This document shows, one piece after another, positions 11,268-21,784 of a DNA stretch of 64,000 bases. Location of the stretch: the NCBI GenBank assembly GCA_009746045.1, contig RPFO01000076.1, positions 1,776,437-1,840,436 on the forward strand. The letters are read 5' to 3'. The stretch comes from Mesostigma viride (lineage: Eukaryota; Streptophyta; Mesostigmatophyceae; Mesostigmatales; Mesostigmataceae). The translations under genes were made by a program, and so were the position numbers. The notes beneath the pieces were generated by a model, which had not been told where the DNA came from, searched no databases, and worked only from the letters and a program-made list of their open reading frames with translations. Every line of letters starts with the position of its first letter. The first letter of the stretch is position 1.

Positions 11268-13120
11268 ATGCCGAAGCCCGGGCGGAAGCCAGGTTCGACA
11301 GGTGCTGGGAAGCAATTACCGAAAGCTAATCCCGAGGTGCCGACAGCTACTAAACAGACGGGAAAGGGCCGACTAGGCTGGCCGACGCAGAAGAAAACGC
11401 TCCATCAGGAGCTCTCCACTTGCTCGGGCCTGCCTGAAGTGTGCGCTGCCTTTGAGGCGGTCCTCGGGACCGACTGGGTAACTACTGTCAGCCGGTGGTC
11501 TGCGGCCCAGCTGGAGTCTGTCGTTGGACTGCTGGTCGACCACGTGGACGGGCCTGAAATTCTGGCAGCAGCGGACCCAAACGAAGCGCTAGTGGCAGCC
11601 CTCCAAAGCGCCCGGGACTTGGCGGACTCGGACGAAGAGGAGATGCAGCCACCACGCCGGCCCACGAAAGGGGCGAAAATTAATTAATTAATTAATAGAC
11701 ACGTGACTGCGTCACGTGAGCATAAGTCCTCAGTGGGAGGGGAACATGGGATGGAATGGATGGTATAAGCTATCTAGGTCCTAGTTACAGGGGTGTGGGC
11801 ACCGCGGCCCGAATCGCTATGAATGCCATACTTGGTCACACGCGGAGCCCCCACAGGCTTGGGGGTGGTCTCCTTCATCACTACTTGCCATCTATCCTTG
11901 CGCACCATCTGCCTCCATATTACAGACAAACCAGGAGGCTGCCCGGGGGTGAGCCCGTCACGTCTAGTGTAGCACATGTCCATGCCGAGTCTATCACGAA
12001 AATTCCACGGGTGGCGGCCCTGCCGCGCGCGGCCGGGGGCACGCCAGGTGAGGACATATCGCCCAGGCTGGGCGGGCTTGGTGCCAGCTAGTCTATCTGA
12101 TGTATCTACCTGATCTGTGCGGGCCAGGTGCCCGGCTAGGCCCAGGCGCCTGTGCCTAATAATGTGGGAAACATAGGGCAAATCAGTGTACAAATCCTCA
12201 ATGTGCAAACCAAAGGGGATGTTAAGGGCCTGGCGCAGCATCTTGGTGACGGCGCCGTCGAGTCGTTGCTCCAGCTCCTGCGTCAGTGCCCACGTCTCGG
12301 CGCCGTAGGTCAGGATCGTCAGAATGACGACCTTGAAGAGGTCACGCTTGACGATCCGGGGTAGGGCGGGGTTGCTCCACCAGCGGGCGAAAAAGGGGAC
12401 GAAAAAAGTCGGAAGCCCAGCCCCGAGCAAGGGAAAGGCCGCGGGGGATGTGAGGGAGCAGCTCTTGGAGCTGGCGGCTATTATTGGCAAGCAGGGGCAG
12501 GCGGGCAAAGTAGAGGAGGAGGAGGAGGAGTCCGAGGAAGAGGATTTCCTGACGAAATTGAAGGATGCGCTGGCCGGGGCAGATGGGGCTTCCAGGAAGC
12601 CGAAAAAGACCAAAGGGGTGACGCTGCCCACTCGAGCACAAGTGGTGAATTGGAGGGTGCAAGAGAGAGTGCTCCCCGAGGTGCTCGAGGATGCCAACGA
12701 CAATGGAGGGGGGATAAAGAGTTGGATCATGGCTACTCGCCAAGGAGGGTGGAGGAACCAGGAAAGCAGGAAGGTGGTCATGAACATCGCCCTGGCCATG
12801 GACACACTCTTCAAGGAGTTGGGGCCGGCAGCCGGGGAGTTGGCTGGGGTAGAGAATCTCATGAGGGTGGTGGCAGCAATGCTCCTAGTGGAGAGCCAGG
12901 GGTCAGGAGGGTGGAAGGTGGCTGGCCACCTCCTTGCTCTCAAGGATCGAGGATGCCTCCTTGGTGAGCAACCCGGCCATGAAGATGGCCCTGCAAAGCG
13001 CCACGATGATGGAGAAGCTGGGCAAGGCCCAGCAAACCAAGTAAACACCGAAAGGGTAAGCCACTCCCCCTTCCCACTGCCTCTTCCTACAATGCCTCTA
13101 AGCACTACGTGGGGGAGAGT
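11268..13120 (+). pseudogene. YR-I Gag-like region (split by a LINE fragment)
   Basis: The first part (11268-11679) encodes a basic N-terminus (PKPGRKPGSTG) and a helical region with TDWVTTVSRWSAAQLESVVG. The second part, from 12385, continues with Lys-rich sequence, an acidic run EEEEEESEEED, and a helical stretch RKVVMNIALAMDTLFKELGP. A similar arrangement occurs on the minus strand in YR-II (38950-37572). Position between A1 and RT fits the structural protein of YR retroelements. A 5'-truncated LINE separates the halves. Family assignment rests on position and the YR-II match, not on a recognised domain. Confidence 0.65.
11680..12384 (-). mobile_element. 5'-truncated LINE fragment inserted in YR-I gag
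   Basis: 705-bp insertion on the minus strand, bounded by a 9-bp target-site duplication GGGCGAAAA (11671-11679 and 12385-12393). The 3' end at the left is a TTAA tandem tail (11680-11696). The coding part is the C-terminal region of a LINE ORF2, with ILTYGAETWALTQELEQRLD followed by LRQALNIPFG and HRRLGLAGHLART. That pattern is common in RTE/CR1-like LINEs. Everything upstream was lost at insertion. The simple-repeat tail also suits RTE-like elements. Clade assignment is tentative. Confidence 0.82.
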
Positions 13121-13149
13121 GAGGTCAGCACGCAGACGCCAGCGTGCAA

Positions 13150-13802
13150 CTCGCCGCCGCCGGACCTTCACTCTACAACACAAGGTGATTACGTGGTTGA
13201 ATTGGCTATGGCACGGGGGGGCAGACCCTCCGCCTAAATCTGGAGGCGCGTGCTCCAGGGGAACGGCGGAGGCCCTGAAAAGGGTCAAGAAGCACTGTGA
13301 GTGGTACAGTCGCCGCGTAGGCGTTGCGACAGGCCCCGCAAAGGGAAGTGATCTAATCTATGGGAAACAGAACAAGTATGAACAACTTGTGGCGGAGCGG
13401 GTGAGTCTGCCGAAGCGCGAGGTGGCAGGAAAGGCGAAGCTGCTGGACTTGCTGGCGCTACGACCTAGTTGGCGAGAGGTGTACGCCAGCGAGGCCAACT
13501 GCATCAAGCCGGAGGTGGCTGCCAGTGCGAGGTATTGGAATGTACCTGCCCCCAGCCGAGGGTGCACCATGGCGGAGTGGGGCAAGTTGATGGGGAGGGC
13601 AGCGGACGTGGGGATGGTGGAGTTCCGAGAGACGCGGCCAAAGTGGGTAGACGGATGTTTTGGGGTGGCCAAAGGAGTGGGGGAGTTAAGGCTCATTGTG
13701 AATAAGAAGTTGGGGAACGCACTGTGGGTGGACCCCCCTAAGACGGTGTTACCCCACCTGGGCATATACTCGGAGGTCTATATCAAGGGTCGGTGCTACA
13801 CG
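13150..13802 (+). pseudogene. YR-I reverse transcriptase, N-terminal part
   Basis: The segment carries the fingers region of a DIRS/Ngaro-type RT, seen as GCFGVAKGVGELRLIVNKKL followed by LPHLGIYSEV. YR-II has the matching GTFGVGKPDGRIRLIVDNRR and LPHLGVI (around 30450-30320). The reading is interrupted here by the 13803-16076 insertion and resumes at 16077. Confidence 0.8.
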
Positions 13803-14512
13803 AGTTAGACAAACCAGCCCAGAGCGCGTGAGCTCTTGGTCTTTCACGCAAAGCTTGAGCCAATTGCTGGGACAGCAACCTTTAGCCCAAACACCAAGCC
13901 ACACCTTGTTGGTCACTTCCACGTTCAAGTGGGCAGTGTATAATCATACGCAATACGCTATCGTACGCGGCCCAGGTGTATAATGTATAATACGCTTCAT
14001 ACGGTGTATTATACGCTAATCGTACGCTAACCCCTTGAAAGTCTGTTTTTGCATGGTTTTGATGATCATTCATCAATCTGACCAACCCAACATGTTCTCC
14101 AGCATCACAAGTTTGGCTTTATATGCCACATTATCACATGGCCTTGCCAATGTCGTCACTACCTAGAACAACAAGCGCTGTCCCTAATGAATAGTTACTC
14201 AATAAAAGCACAACAAAACGTCAAGTTTATATTCAACTAGGGGTACTGAATAAGACATTTTGCCAGAAATAAGACACATTGCCTACTCATCGTAGGCCGG
14301 CCATTACTAATGGTTCTGCATGAAGCAAGGATACAAAAGGCTTTATGGCTGGCATGCAGGCAGTTGTAAAGCATTACAAATGATGCTGGGCAGGGCTCGG
14401 GAAAATACTGTCGGAACGACACATTGAAATAAATGTATGCATTATTCAATCCCGGTTTTCTGTTATGCAATATATCTGTTTGCCGCACGTGATGTTGATT
14501 ACCTAGATGCGG

Positions 14513-14664
14513 ACAATGAATCCGGTGCGACTCATGTCGCTGGGCACAATGGTTGCCACAATGGTTGCAGTCTTGCCACGGGTTGTTAAGATATAACCAT
14601 GGCAGACTGCAACCATTGTGGCAACCATTGTGCCCAGCGACATGAGTCGCACCGGATTCATTGT
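14513..14664. repeat. Perfect 60-bp inverted repeat inside the hAT-like element
   Basis: Arms 14513-14572 and 14605-14664 are exact reverse complements separated by 32 bases. The arm begins ACAATGAATCCGGTGCGACT. Further weak pairing continues into the loop. Identity over 60 bp indicates a recent origin. Confidence 0.93.
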
Positions 14665-14773
14665 AACAAAGCCATGTAACAAAGTGCACCGGATGGCCCA
14701 GCAGTAGTGCGCCCAGAGCCGGCCATGCCGGAGGAGCTGGCATGAGCGGACTGCCACTCGGAGGCGTCGGTTT

Positions 14774-15286
14774 CTACAAGGTCAGTAAGCTTGCCTTTGG
14801 CTGCCGCCCGCGCGCATCAGCCTGCTTCCCGGCGTCACTACCCGCCTTTCTCTTCCTGGCCTTGTCATCCTTCTCCGCCTGCTCTCTCAACAGCTTGAGA
14901 CGCAATGCCTTGGGCGGCTTCGAGCATGGGCACACTTTCGCATCCCTGGCATACGTGCCGCCCATGATATAGCACCTTCCTCGGGTAGAAGAACCCTTGA
15001 AATGTGCCTTGCATTCTGAGCCCGTCATTTGGTAGTTATTTGTCTGCTGCCCATCCTTGAAGACACGCTCTTTGCTAACATATGTCCAAACATCCTGAGA
15101 ATCAGCCTCTAACTCGTCGGCCCCATCATCATCATGGCCCATCTCCTCACTCTCCGTAGCCATGGCGCCTGTTGATATGCTACGATAGGTGACCACCGCG
15201 ATCTTGCTGGCAGACCGCGATCTTGGCACATTTTGTATTCTTGAACGGTGCCTTCTTGTCCTGCCAATACACGCAGCCATATGCAT
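14774..15286 (-). CDS. Cys/His-rich ORF, possible hAT transposase N-terminal remnant
   Basis: 170-codon frame inside the hAT-like element. After an acidic stretch (DDDGADELEADSQD) it has W and F residues and then several Cys and His positions in CKAHFKG...GRCYIMGG...KVCPC, followed by a charged Lys/Arg/Glu-rich tail (KDDKARKRKAGS). The order resembles a BED-like DNA-binding finger with a basic helix, which would suit the N-terminus of a hAT transposase. No catalytic D, D or E region follows. The function is inferred mainly from location. Confidence 0.4.
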   Translation of the reverse strand: MHMAACIGRTRRHRSRIQNVPRSRSASKIAVVTYRSISTGAMATESEEMGHDDDGADELEADSQDVWTYVSKERVFKDGQQTNNYQMTGSECKAHFKGSSTRGRCYIMGGTYARDAKVCPCSKPPKALRLKLLREQAEKDDKARKRKAGSDAGKQADARGRQPKASLLTL

Positions 15287-16076
15287 TGATCTTGGCCAAG
15301 TGGCACCTTGCTGCTCACTTGTTTCTACTACTCGGCGCGCCGCAGCCTAGTCTAGAAACTTTCGCTTCACCCGAGCTGTAAACTGATGCCGGAGCCAAAA
15401 ATATGCAAAAAATACGCAAAAAAATACGCGATACGCAAGAAATACCCTAAAAATACGCGGCGCGTACGAAAGTACCCCATTTTCGTACGCGCTGCTCGCG
15501 TATCGCGTATAATACGCGCGATACGGCGTATAATACGGCGTATGATTATACACTGCAAGTGGGCAACCAGAGCGCGTGCTTCCGAGATAGCTTGGCCATC
15601 CCCATGACCAAGCTATATGCCTCTTTGTTGCTCCTCGTTCCCATCGGTGTGACGAGGCACATGGCAGGCTTGCTAGCAAATCCTCAACGTCCACTGGCAT
15701 CCTTGCAGAGCCAGGACGAACTGGATTTACCTAGCTACCTGCGACCTAGGAAGTACAGGACCTGTCACAAGCCTGCAAGACCTAGTATCCTTGCAGCCTT
15801 GTGCCAGTTCCAGTACCCCACCAGTCGCAGGCTGCTGGCCCTCCTGGTCTACGTGGACTACAGTCACGTGATAGTCAGGCTAAGCCTGTGCAGGCACGGC
15901 CCGCCACGTGTCCTGTCCACTACCCCAGAAGGTTGCCCCTCGCCGACTGCGGACGGCTAGGACTTCGGGACCTCATATCTTTCTTGTCCCTTGTCTGTTT
16001 CAGGCGGTCAGCACGGCGTTGGAAAGGTCTTTCCAAACTGCATCCACTTAGCATATTGGTTGCCAAAAAATGCTAA

Positions 16077-18448
16077 CTACACGGCCAAGAGCGATCTGGT
16101 CTCGTATTACTATACCATCCAAGTGCCGGACTCAGTGGTGGTGGGATTATCAAGGGCTACCTGATGTGTGGTCCACCGATGTCGGGCTGCCGGGGCGGCG
16201 GAGGAGGGTGTGGCCAGTGCTGAAAGTGCTGGCCATGGGGCACTCCCACGCTGTAGCGCTAGGGGAAGCCATCCATGAGATGGTCCTCTATGCCACGGGC
16301 GCTTTGGATCCTAGACGGCAGGTGAACCGCCTCACAAGTGTAGGGGAGCTGACCGTGCTTCGGAATGCATGGGGTAACCCAACCGCCCTAGCCATCGAGT
16401 ACAAGGAGGAGAGCACGAGGGAGATGCAAATCGACCTTGAGGACCCCCCTGCCCCTATGGTATCCATCACTATTGATGACCTGGTGGTCAGCAATGGGCG
16501 CACGTGCGAGGCGGTGAATCGCTTAATCACGAGTGCTATTGAAGACGGGTACGCGCCTAACAACCTTGTGCCCTCCAAGGACAAGACGATCATGGCTAGC
16601 CCGGAGGGGGAGGACGAGCTAGAAGCTCTGGGTGTTGTTCACCGGCGGGATGGGGTGTTGGAGCCGACAGCTAAGCAGCTCACCCTTGTGGTTGCGCACA
16701 CTCGTGTACTCCTCGAGAGGGGACGCGCTACCGCTGAGGCGCTGGCGGCCGTCGTGGGCCGGTGGGTGTGGCTGCAGATGCTCAGCCGCACTTGCTTGTC
16801 CATATGGCAGCAGAGTTTTAAGTTCATCAACCTCAAGGGGTGGGGCCAGCGAACGCGACCTTTGTGGCAAGGTGTGCGCGATGAGCTCGAGTGTGCCATG
16901 GCGTTGGCCCCCATGCTCCGTGTGGACCGGGGGGCTGCCCTGGCTCCGGTGGTGGTGGCCTCGGATGCGTCTAGTTTTGGGCAGGGGGTTGTCTACGCTG
17001 AGATGGCCCCAGCTGAGGTGACGGAATTAGCTCGGGCCCGGGAGGTGCGGGGTTACCCAACCCTCCTCACCCCAGGTGAGGCCATGTATGCCGGGCCTAG
17101 ACCCTTGACCAAGGCCGCGGAAAGAGCCATCATCCACGGGCGATGGCGCGTAGGGATCAAGAGTCGCTGGCGCGATTCGACCATGCACATCAACGAGAAG
17201 GAAGTGCGGGCCGCTGTGAAGGGGGTGGAGCGCTCGGCCCGGAACCTCGGAACATGGGGTAAGCGGGTGGTGAGGTTAGTGGACTCCACTGCCGCTTTGG
17301 GCTGCTTGGCTAAAGGGCGTTCCTCTTCTTACCGGTTAAACAAGCAATGCCGCCGGTTGTGCGCTCTTACGTTGGTCACCGGCAGCCGCTCACAATGGGT
17401 CTGGACGCCAAGTGAGCTTCAGCCTGCGGATGGGCCTTCGCGGGGGCTTTCCATGGCTGCCTCGGTGGCCGGGTGGGTCCGCGATTTGACTCGCGAGGGT
17501 GTTCATCCCAATCCCGGGCCTCGGCTTGGCGCTAGCTACTTGACCCTTCTTGAGGGCAAGGTGAAGCCGGCTACTTTGATGGTTTACCATCGGGGCCTTA
17601 GGTCCTTTTTCGCATGGTGGGCGAGCCGGCGGGGTCGGGCTGGCAGCTTGTTGCGCGGCTTGACGATAGAGGAATACTATTGCGAGTATGTCGCTTGGGC
17701 GCACTCACGGTGTTACAGCCGCCAGTTGTGTGTCAATGCGCTTATGGGCCTGAATTTGTACTTCCCCGGGAGGTGCGGGATTGGGCCTTGGCACGAAGTG
17801 TTTTGGCTGGCTGGCGCACGTTGGCCCCCCTCGTGCCCCCCCCCCATTCCATGGGAGGCTGCGTTTGCGCTTGCTTGTACTATGGTGCTCCAGCGGCAGC
17901 CTCGTGCGGCTATGATGGTCATCGTTATTTTCCAACAATACCTGCGGGTATCGGAGGCGCTCAACCTGTTGGTCGGCCATGTGCGCTTGCAGCCTGATGT
18001 TCGGTTGCGGGGTTCGCAGCGGGGCGCCTTGTTGTTGATGTCAGCTAAGACGGCTAAGGGGGAGGTGCAGTCTGTGGTGATCGAGGATGTCATGACTGAG
18101 ACCCTCTTGCGGGCTTGTATGCGTGGCAAGGCGGCCTGGGAGCGGGTGTTCCCTTACGATTATGCCCAGTTCAGCCGGGTTTGGCATCAGGCCACGCAAG
18201 CTTTGGGGGTCGACACGGTGTTTACCATTCACGGGCTGCGGCATGGGGGGGCTACCTATGATTTTTTGCGGCAGCGCAGCATGGCTGATATTCAGCATCG
18301 GGGTCGCTGGCGCAGCAGCAAAACTGTCGCCCACTATGTGGGATTGCACCGGAGCTTGGCCCTCACCCTTCCTGACGCCCTGGTTCGGGCTATCGCCGCC
18401 TGCCCCCCGCGCATTTGGCGGAGCGTCTTTTCTCTGCCTTCCTCTTAA
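16077..18448 (+). CDS. YR-I RT palm, RNase H, 2A-like peptide and tyrosine recombinase
   Basis: A long frame runs from about 16070 to 18448. The RT active-site box appears as SITIDDLVV (near 16470). RNase H follows with VVASDASSFGQGVVY, INEKEVRAAVKGVE, VRLVDSTAALG and ADGPSR (about 16950-17450). Next comes a 2A-like peptide GVHPNPGP at 17498-17521. The tyrosine recombinase follows with catalytic Arg in FQQYLRVSEALNL, HGLRHGGAT (H-x-x-R), GRWRSSKTVAHYV (Trp and nucleophile Tyr). All recombinase residues that define the family are present. The RT part is one of the places the element has been broken; the recombinase looks whole. Confidence 0.88.
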
Positions 18449-18525
18449 GTTCCCTTCATTCTTGTCTTATGCGTCCACCGGTTTTTGTTTTGCCCCTGGC
18501 TTGGGTCGCCAGGGAGGGATGTAAG

Positions 18526-18658
18526 GGTAAGGCTAGCCTTTTTGGACATAAAGTGTTCCCATGGGTAAGGATGGCCAGTTGAGGGCCACTTCCCGATGTG
18601 CTCTACTTATTGTTTTAATAAAGAGTCTGGTTACCTTGGAGTTCCACGGTTAATAGAA
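18526..18658 (+). repeat. YR-I B1 repeat
   Basis: About 133 bp starting GGTAAGGCTAGCCTTTTTGG, directly repeated at 19075-19207 (B2). It contains TTTTAATAAAGAG, a likely polyadenylation signal. B1 ends in AGAA, which is also the first four bases of A2, so the two blocks overlap as expected for a circle junction. Confidence 0.92.
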
Positions 18659-19037
18659 TCGGGGTTCTCTGAACATAGTTTCTTTATAGTGATACGGAAG
18701 GGGAGCCGCTGATGCTAGGTGAAATAGAGCTGGGTGATGTGATCGTAATAAGGTTGATTAGGCTTCTAGTGTACGAGTATTACGGATGATATGGCCTAAT
18801 TGTTGCGGCCCATACCTTGACGGTGTGCTGAGTACCTTGACGACGGATTTTTGCGTCTAGGTTCTCCTAACAGATCTGTGATTGCGGACGGGTTTGCAAC
18901 AAGCAATATCTGAAGTAAAACTTGACGGCTAAAACTGTTTAGAGGCCGTTGCCGGATCTGGCCGTTGGTAGAGAGCCGTTGGCCTTGAAACACGATAAAA
19001 GCTTGCTCACCTAGCTCATGGCGGTCTCTTTTGTTTT
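18655..19037 (+). repeat. YR-I A2 repeat
   Basis: Second copy of the 10810-11196 block. It lies directly after B1 and is followed by the C-rich linker and B2, completing the split-direct-repeat structure. Confidence 0.93.
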
Positions 19038-19074
19038 CCCACCCGCCCTCCCTGTGTGTTGCCTGTTTTGGGCC
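19038..19074 (+). promoter_or_regulatory. C-rich linker between YR-I A2 and B2
   Basis: CCCACCCGCCCTCCCT (19038-19053) then GTGTGTTGCC. Similar C-rich linkers sit at the equivalent place in YR-II and YR-III (on the minus strand). The G-rich complement could form a quadruplex. A role in priming or recombination is inference. Confidence 0.6.
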
Positions 19075-19207
19075 GGTAAGGCTAGCCTTTTTGGACATAA
19101 AGTGTTCCCATGGGTAAGGATGGCCAGTTGAGGGCCACTTCCCGATGTGCTCTACTTATTGTTTTAATAAAGAGTCTGGTTACCTTGGAGTTCCACGGTT
19201 AATAGAA
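19075..19207 (+). repeat. YR-I B2 repeat
   Basis: Second copy of B1; ends GGTTAATAGAA at the right boundary of YR-I, followed by flanking GTGAAATTC. Confidence 0.92.
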
Positions 19208-19342
19208 GTGAAATTCTAATAAGTGACATGCGTACTGCATTTCAGAACGACATAGCGACATGATTGTAGTACCGGTAGTGTACGCGAGAAGCATACGACG
19301 TCGTAACCTACGGGACCGAGTACCGGGATCGTAAACTACCAG

Positions 19343-19539
19343 ATCCATTTCTGGCCTTGCCTTGCTTTGCATGCATCACCACAAAACATCAAATTTATTA
19401 CAATATGTGTGCTAGCTCTATACGGTGGAATAACACAGACATGTCTACCAGATGGCAACACGGCCATCTGTATGCTAGGGTGAGCACACTATGTGAATGT
19501 GCAGGGCCAGCCCACAGCAGCTGTGCCCCTGCTCTACCC
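19343..19539 (-). repeat. YR-II B2 repeat
   Basis: Starts ATCCATTTCTGGCCTTGCC (plus-strand reading) and ends GCCCCTGCTCTACCC. The same 197-bp block recurs at 19770-19967 (B1). Confidence 0.92.
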
Positions 19540-19572
19540 CTTTTGCCAGGGTGGGGGGGTGGGAGGCAAAAG
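19540..19572 (-). promoter_or_regulatory. YR-II A2/B2 linker with G-rich core and 8-bp inverted repeat
   Basis: CTTTTGCC (19540-19547) and GGCAAAAG (19565-19572) are exact inverted copies flanking AGGGTGGGGGGGTGGGA. On the element's sense strand the core reads CCCACCCCCCCACCCT, resembling the YR-I and YR-III linkers. Confidence 0.65.
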
Positions 19573-19769
19573 AAACAACCTGCTTCCCTGGAATGGAAGC
19601 CCACCTTTAATAGCAACCACCTCTCCAGCCAACCCCTACCTGGGTGGCTGGGGTACGGGTGCCAGCACAAAAAATATTTTTTCTAAAATTATTTTTTCTT
19701 TTGGTGCTATACGGCGTTGCATTCTCCGCTCAGCAGGTAAGTCATAGATAAAATGAGCATAGCTCACCA
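19564..19769 (-). repeat. YR-II A2 repeat
   Basis: About 206 bp, starting AGGCAAAAGAAACAACCTGC on the plus strand, repeated at 39101-39306 (A1). Contains the AT-rich tract AAAATATTTTTTCTAAAATT. Confidence 0.93.
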
Positions 19770-19967
19770 AATCCATTTCTGGCCTTGCCTTGCTTTGCAT
19801 GCATCACCACAAAACATCAAATTTATTACAATATGTGTGCTAGCTCTATACGGTGGAATAACACAGACATGTCTACCAGATGGCAACACGGCCATCTGTA
19901 TGCTAGGGTGAGCACACTATGTGAATGTGCAGGGCCAGCCCACAGCAGCTGTGCCCCTGCTCTACCC
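19770..19967 (-). repeat. YR-II B1 repeat
   Basis: Direct repeat of B2. Abuts A2 at CACCAAATCC with no spacer, as in YR-I. Confidence 0.92.
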
Positions 19968-20023
19968 ACATCTCCTTACATGGCTAACAGCCGAAAATAC
20001 GTAGGACATGCAAAAAAGAAAAC

Positions 20024-21730
20024 TTAACCCCTCATTGGTCCCATTTAAAGCCGAAAAATCGGCTGCAAAATGCTAAATTTGCAAACCACCCCACACCCAA
20101 CCTACCAACATCCAAGGGCTGTCCTTGGGGGTCAAGCATGTCCATGAGTTGCCCTTCGGGGTGAGCTATCACAACCTCACATATATTCATCGTAGGCCAT
20201 AGAAAACTACCGCCAAAGTTAGGGGGGTCGAGAGGCGCGTTTTCATTTTTGGTAGAATGTGCATTTTGAATTATGTTATAAGACCTAGGCATCTACCACT
20301 TCAGGGATGATAAACAATTAGTTGCTGAACAGTTTGAGCCATTGGGGTCATCATTTGGGTGGGTATACCAGCAGTTACACCCAGTACAGCCCATAGGGGT
20401 ACCGTTGGTAAAAAGCAACCAAGGGGGTAGGAGTGGGCATACTACCTACTAATACCTACTAATATGGCCCCCAACCATGCCATACAATACATTTCCCTTC
20501 CACAATGATGGGGAAACATAACTGCATCATCACACTGCCCTTACATGGCACCTATGTGCAGGTGCCAGCTTGTCCATGCACGTAGGTAACGTGGTACGGA
20601 TACCCTACGCAAGGCATACATTATAGGAGGCAGCCACCAACAAACTAGTGACGTTGAGCCTATTTCAGCCTGCCCTAGCAAGGATAAACTAGGCCTAAGC
20701 TGCTATAGCTTGCCAGGTGATGGCCAGCACACCTGGTGGCACATGCTGTCAATGGGAAGCTTTTACTCACCAGTTACGTGCTTGATGATGCCACAGAGAC
20801 CAGCCAACTGCCTCACAATCATGCAATATGTGTATGGGAAATGTATAACAAACATATATGGAGGTATTCAAACCCATACAGCATCTAAAACTTATCACCA
20901 TCACACTGTGGCAGGTCAACTGACTGAGGGAAGCATCTAAGAAGGGTGTTTTAGAAAGGGGCCAGGCCAGGGTCAAGAAAGAGCATGAATAATGCAAAAA
21001 GAATGTGCTACACAAGCTAGAACGTATATATAAATGTCAAACATCGATAGGAAAACGATGCTGAAGCTTTACCAGGCATGGATGGCGTTACCTTGGCCCA
21101 GGCGGTGGCCGCAAAATGGCGCATTTTGGCACACCAAAGTTGTGCAGCATGGTCGCTAGATTCGGCGATTTCTTGCCACCCTTGCACGTTTATGACTACT
21201 ATGTATCATAATAAGTACAAAGAAACCAATATATGCTTTAAAATACGCCGTAAAGGTATTGCTGTCAACGTTTCTATCGTCCGGCCTGATCGCAGTTTTT
21301 TCCAGCAAGAACGCTGCCGACACCTATCAAATGGCATTCCCGCGAACCAAAAATTGGCCTGTAGCATCTTTAGGACGTATAAAATCAATTTCCTAAGTTT
21401 GGCCAGAAAATTCGAACGCAAACGTAAATGCCATGCGTGGGCGCAAGCCGCCATGGCCAGGTCGTCGTTTTCCGGAATGCACGTTTTACGTGAAAAAGTA
21501 CCCTGACCCCTTGTACTTTGACCGGCCAGAACACCTCTATAACTTTGTCAGAAGTATGCAAACCCTAGTACCATGCTGTGAGGAAAATTATAAACTTTCG
21601 ATCTTCTCAGCTAAACGTTTCCTAATTCTCAATAGTTTTCGCGCAATTTGGTCCCCCGCGGAGCAGCCGATGCATCGGCTGCAAGTCGATTTTTGGCGGA
21701 AAATCGGCTGCAAGACCAATGAGGGGTTAA
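20024..21730. mobile_element. piggyBac-like nonautonomous DNA transposon, about 1.7 kb
   Basis: Both ends carry CCCCTCATTGGTC as inverted repeats immediately inside TTAA (20024-20027 and 21727-21730). TTAA duplication with CCC-type termini is the piggyBac pattern. Subterminal AATCGGCTGC motifs recur near both ends, in both orientations at the right end. An alternative reading is a 4-bp AACT duplication with TAACCCC termini. No transposase is visible inside; a short patch CAAGGGCTGTCCTTGGGG around 20113 can form a hairpin. It lies in the 3' non-coding part of YR-II. Confidence 0.68.
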
Positions 21731-21784
21731 ACTACCTAGCTATGGGGGTACTTTGTCCCAACCCAGGTTCACCCTCGGGTTAGT

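Larger units (their letters stand above)
13934..15555. mobile_element. hAT-like DNA transposon, 1622 bp, probably nonautonomous
   Basis: Terminal inverted repeats start CAGTGTATAATCATACGC at the left and end with its reverse complement at the right (15538-15555). An 8-bp target-site duplication CAAGTGGG flanks it (13926-13933, 15556-15563). Eight-base duplications and CAG termini are typical of hAT elements. Subterminal regions at both ends are rich in TACGC and GCGTA motifs, possible transposase-binding sites. Only a short zinc-finger-like ORF remains inside and no catalytic core is visible, so it probably relies on a transposase elsewhere. A long foldback sits in the middle. Confidence 0.88.
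13803..16076. mobile_element. Unclassified insertion in YR-I RT, itself split by a hAT-like element
   Basis: The insertion is bounded by CTACACG at 13796-13802 and 16077-16083, and the YR-I protein reads on sensibly across the join (GRCYTA...). Its ends are AGTTAG and either TGCTAA (7-bp duplication) or CTAACT (5-bp duplication ACACG, with 6-bp inverted termini). Without the hAT-like element it is about 645 bp and non-coding. I cannot assign a family. A nonautonomous DNA transposon is the simplest reading. Confidence 0.65.
10810..19207 (+). mobile_element. YR-I: PAT/Ngaro-type tyrosine-recombinase retrotransposon with split direct repeats (fossil)
   Basis: Element order is A1 (10810-11196), gag, RT, RNase H, 2A-like peptide, tyrosine recombinase, B1 (18526-18658), A2 (18655-19037), a C-rich linker, then B2 (19075-19207). 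The A1...B1-A2-B2 layout is the hallmark of PAT/Ngaro elements, which integrate a circular intermediate by tyrosine recombinase instead of by DDE integrase. No target-site duplication is seen; only AGAA is shared at the two outer edges. Without its two large insertions (705 bp and about 2.27 kb) it would be about 5.4 kb. A and B pairs are nearly identical, which suggests a young element. It carries a handful of breaks besides the insertions. Confidence 0.9.

Noticed and set aside
10810-19207. YR-I as an ordinary LTR retrotransposon
   Set aside because: The outer repeats are split (A at one end, B-A-B at the other), no target duplication is present, and the element carries a tyrosine recombinase in place of an integrase.
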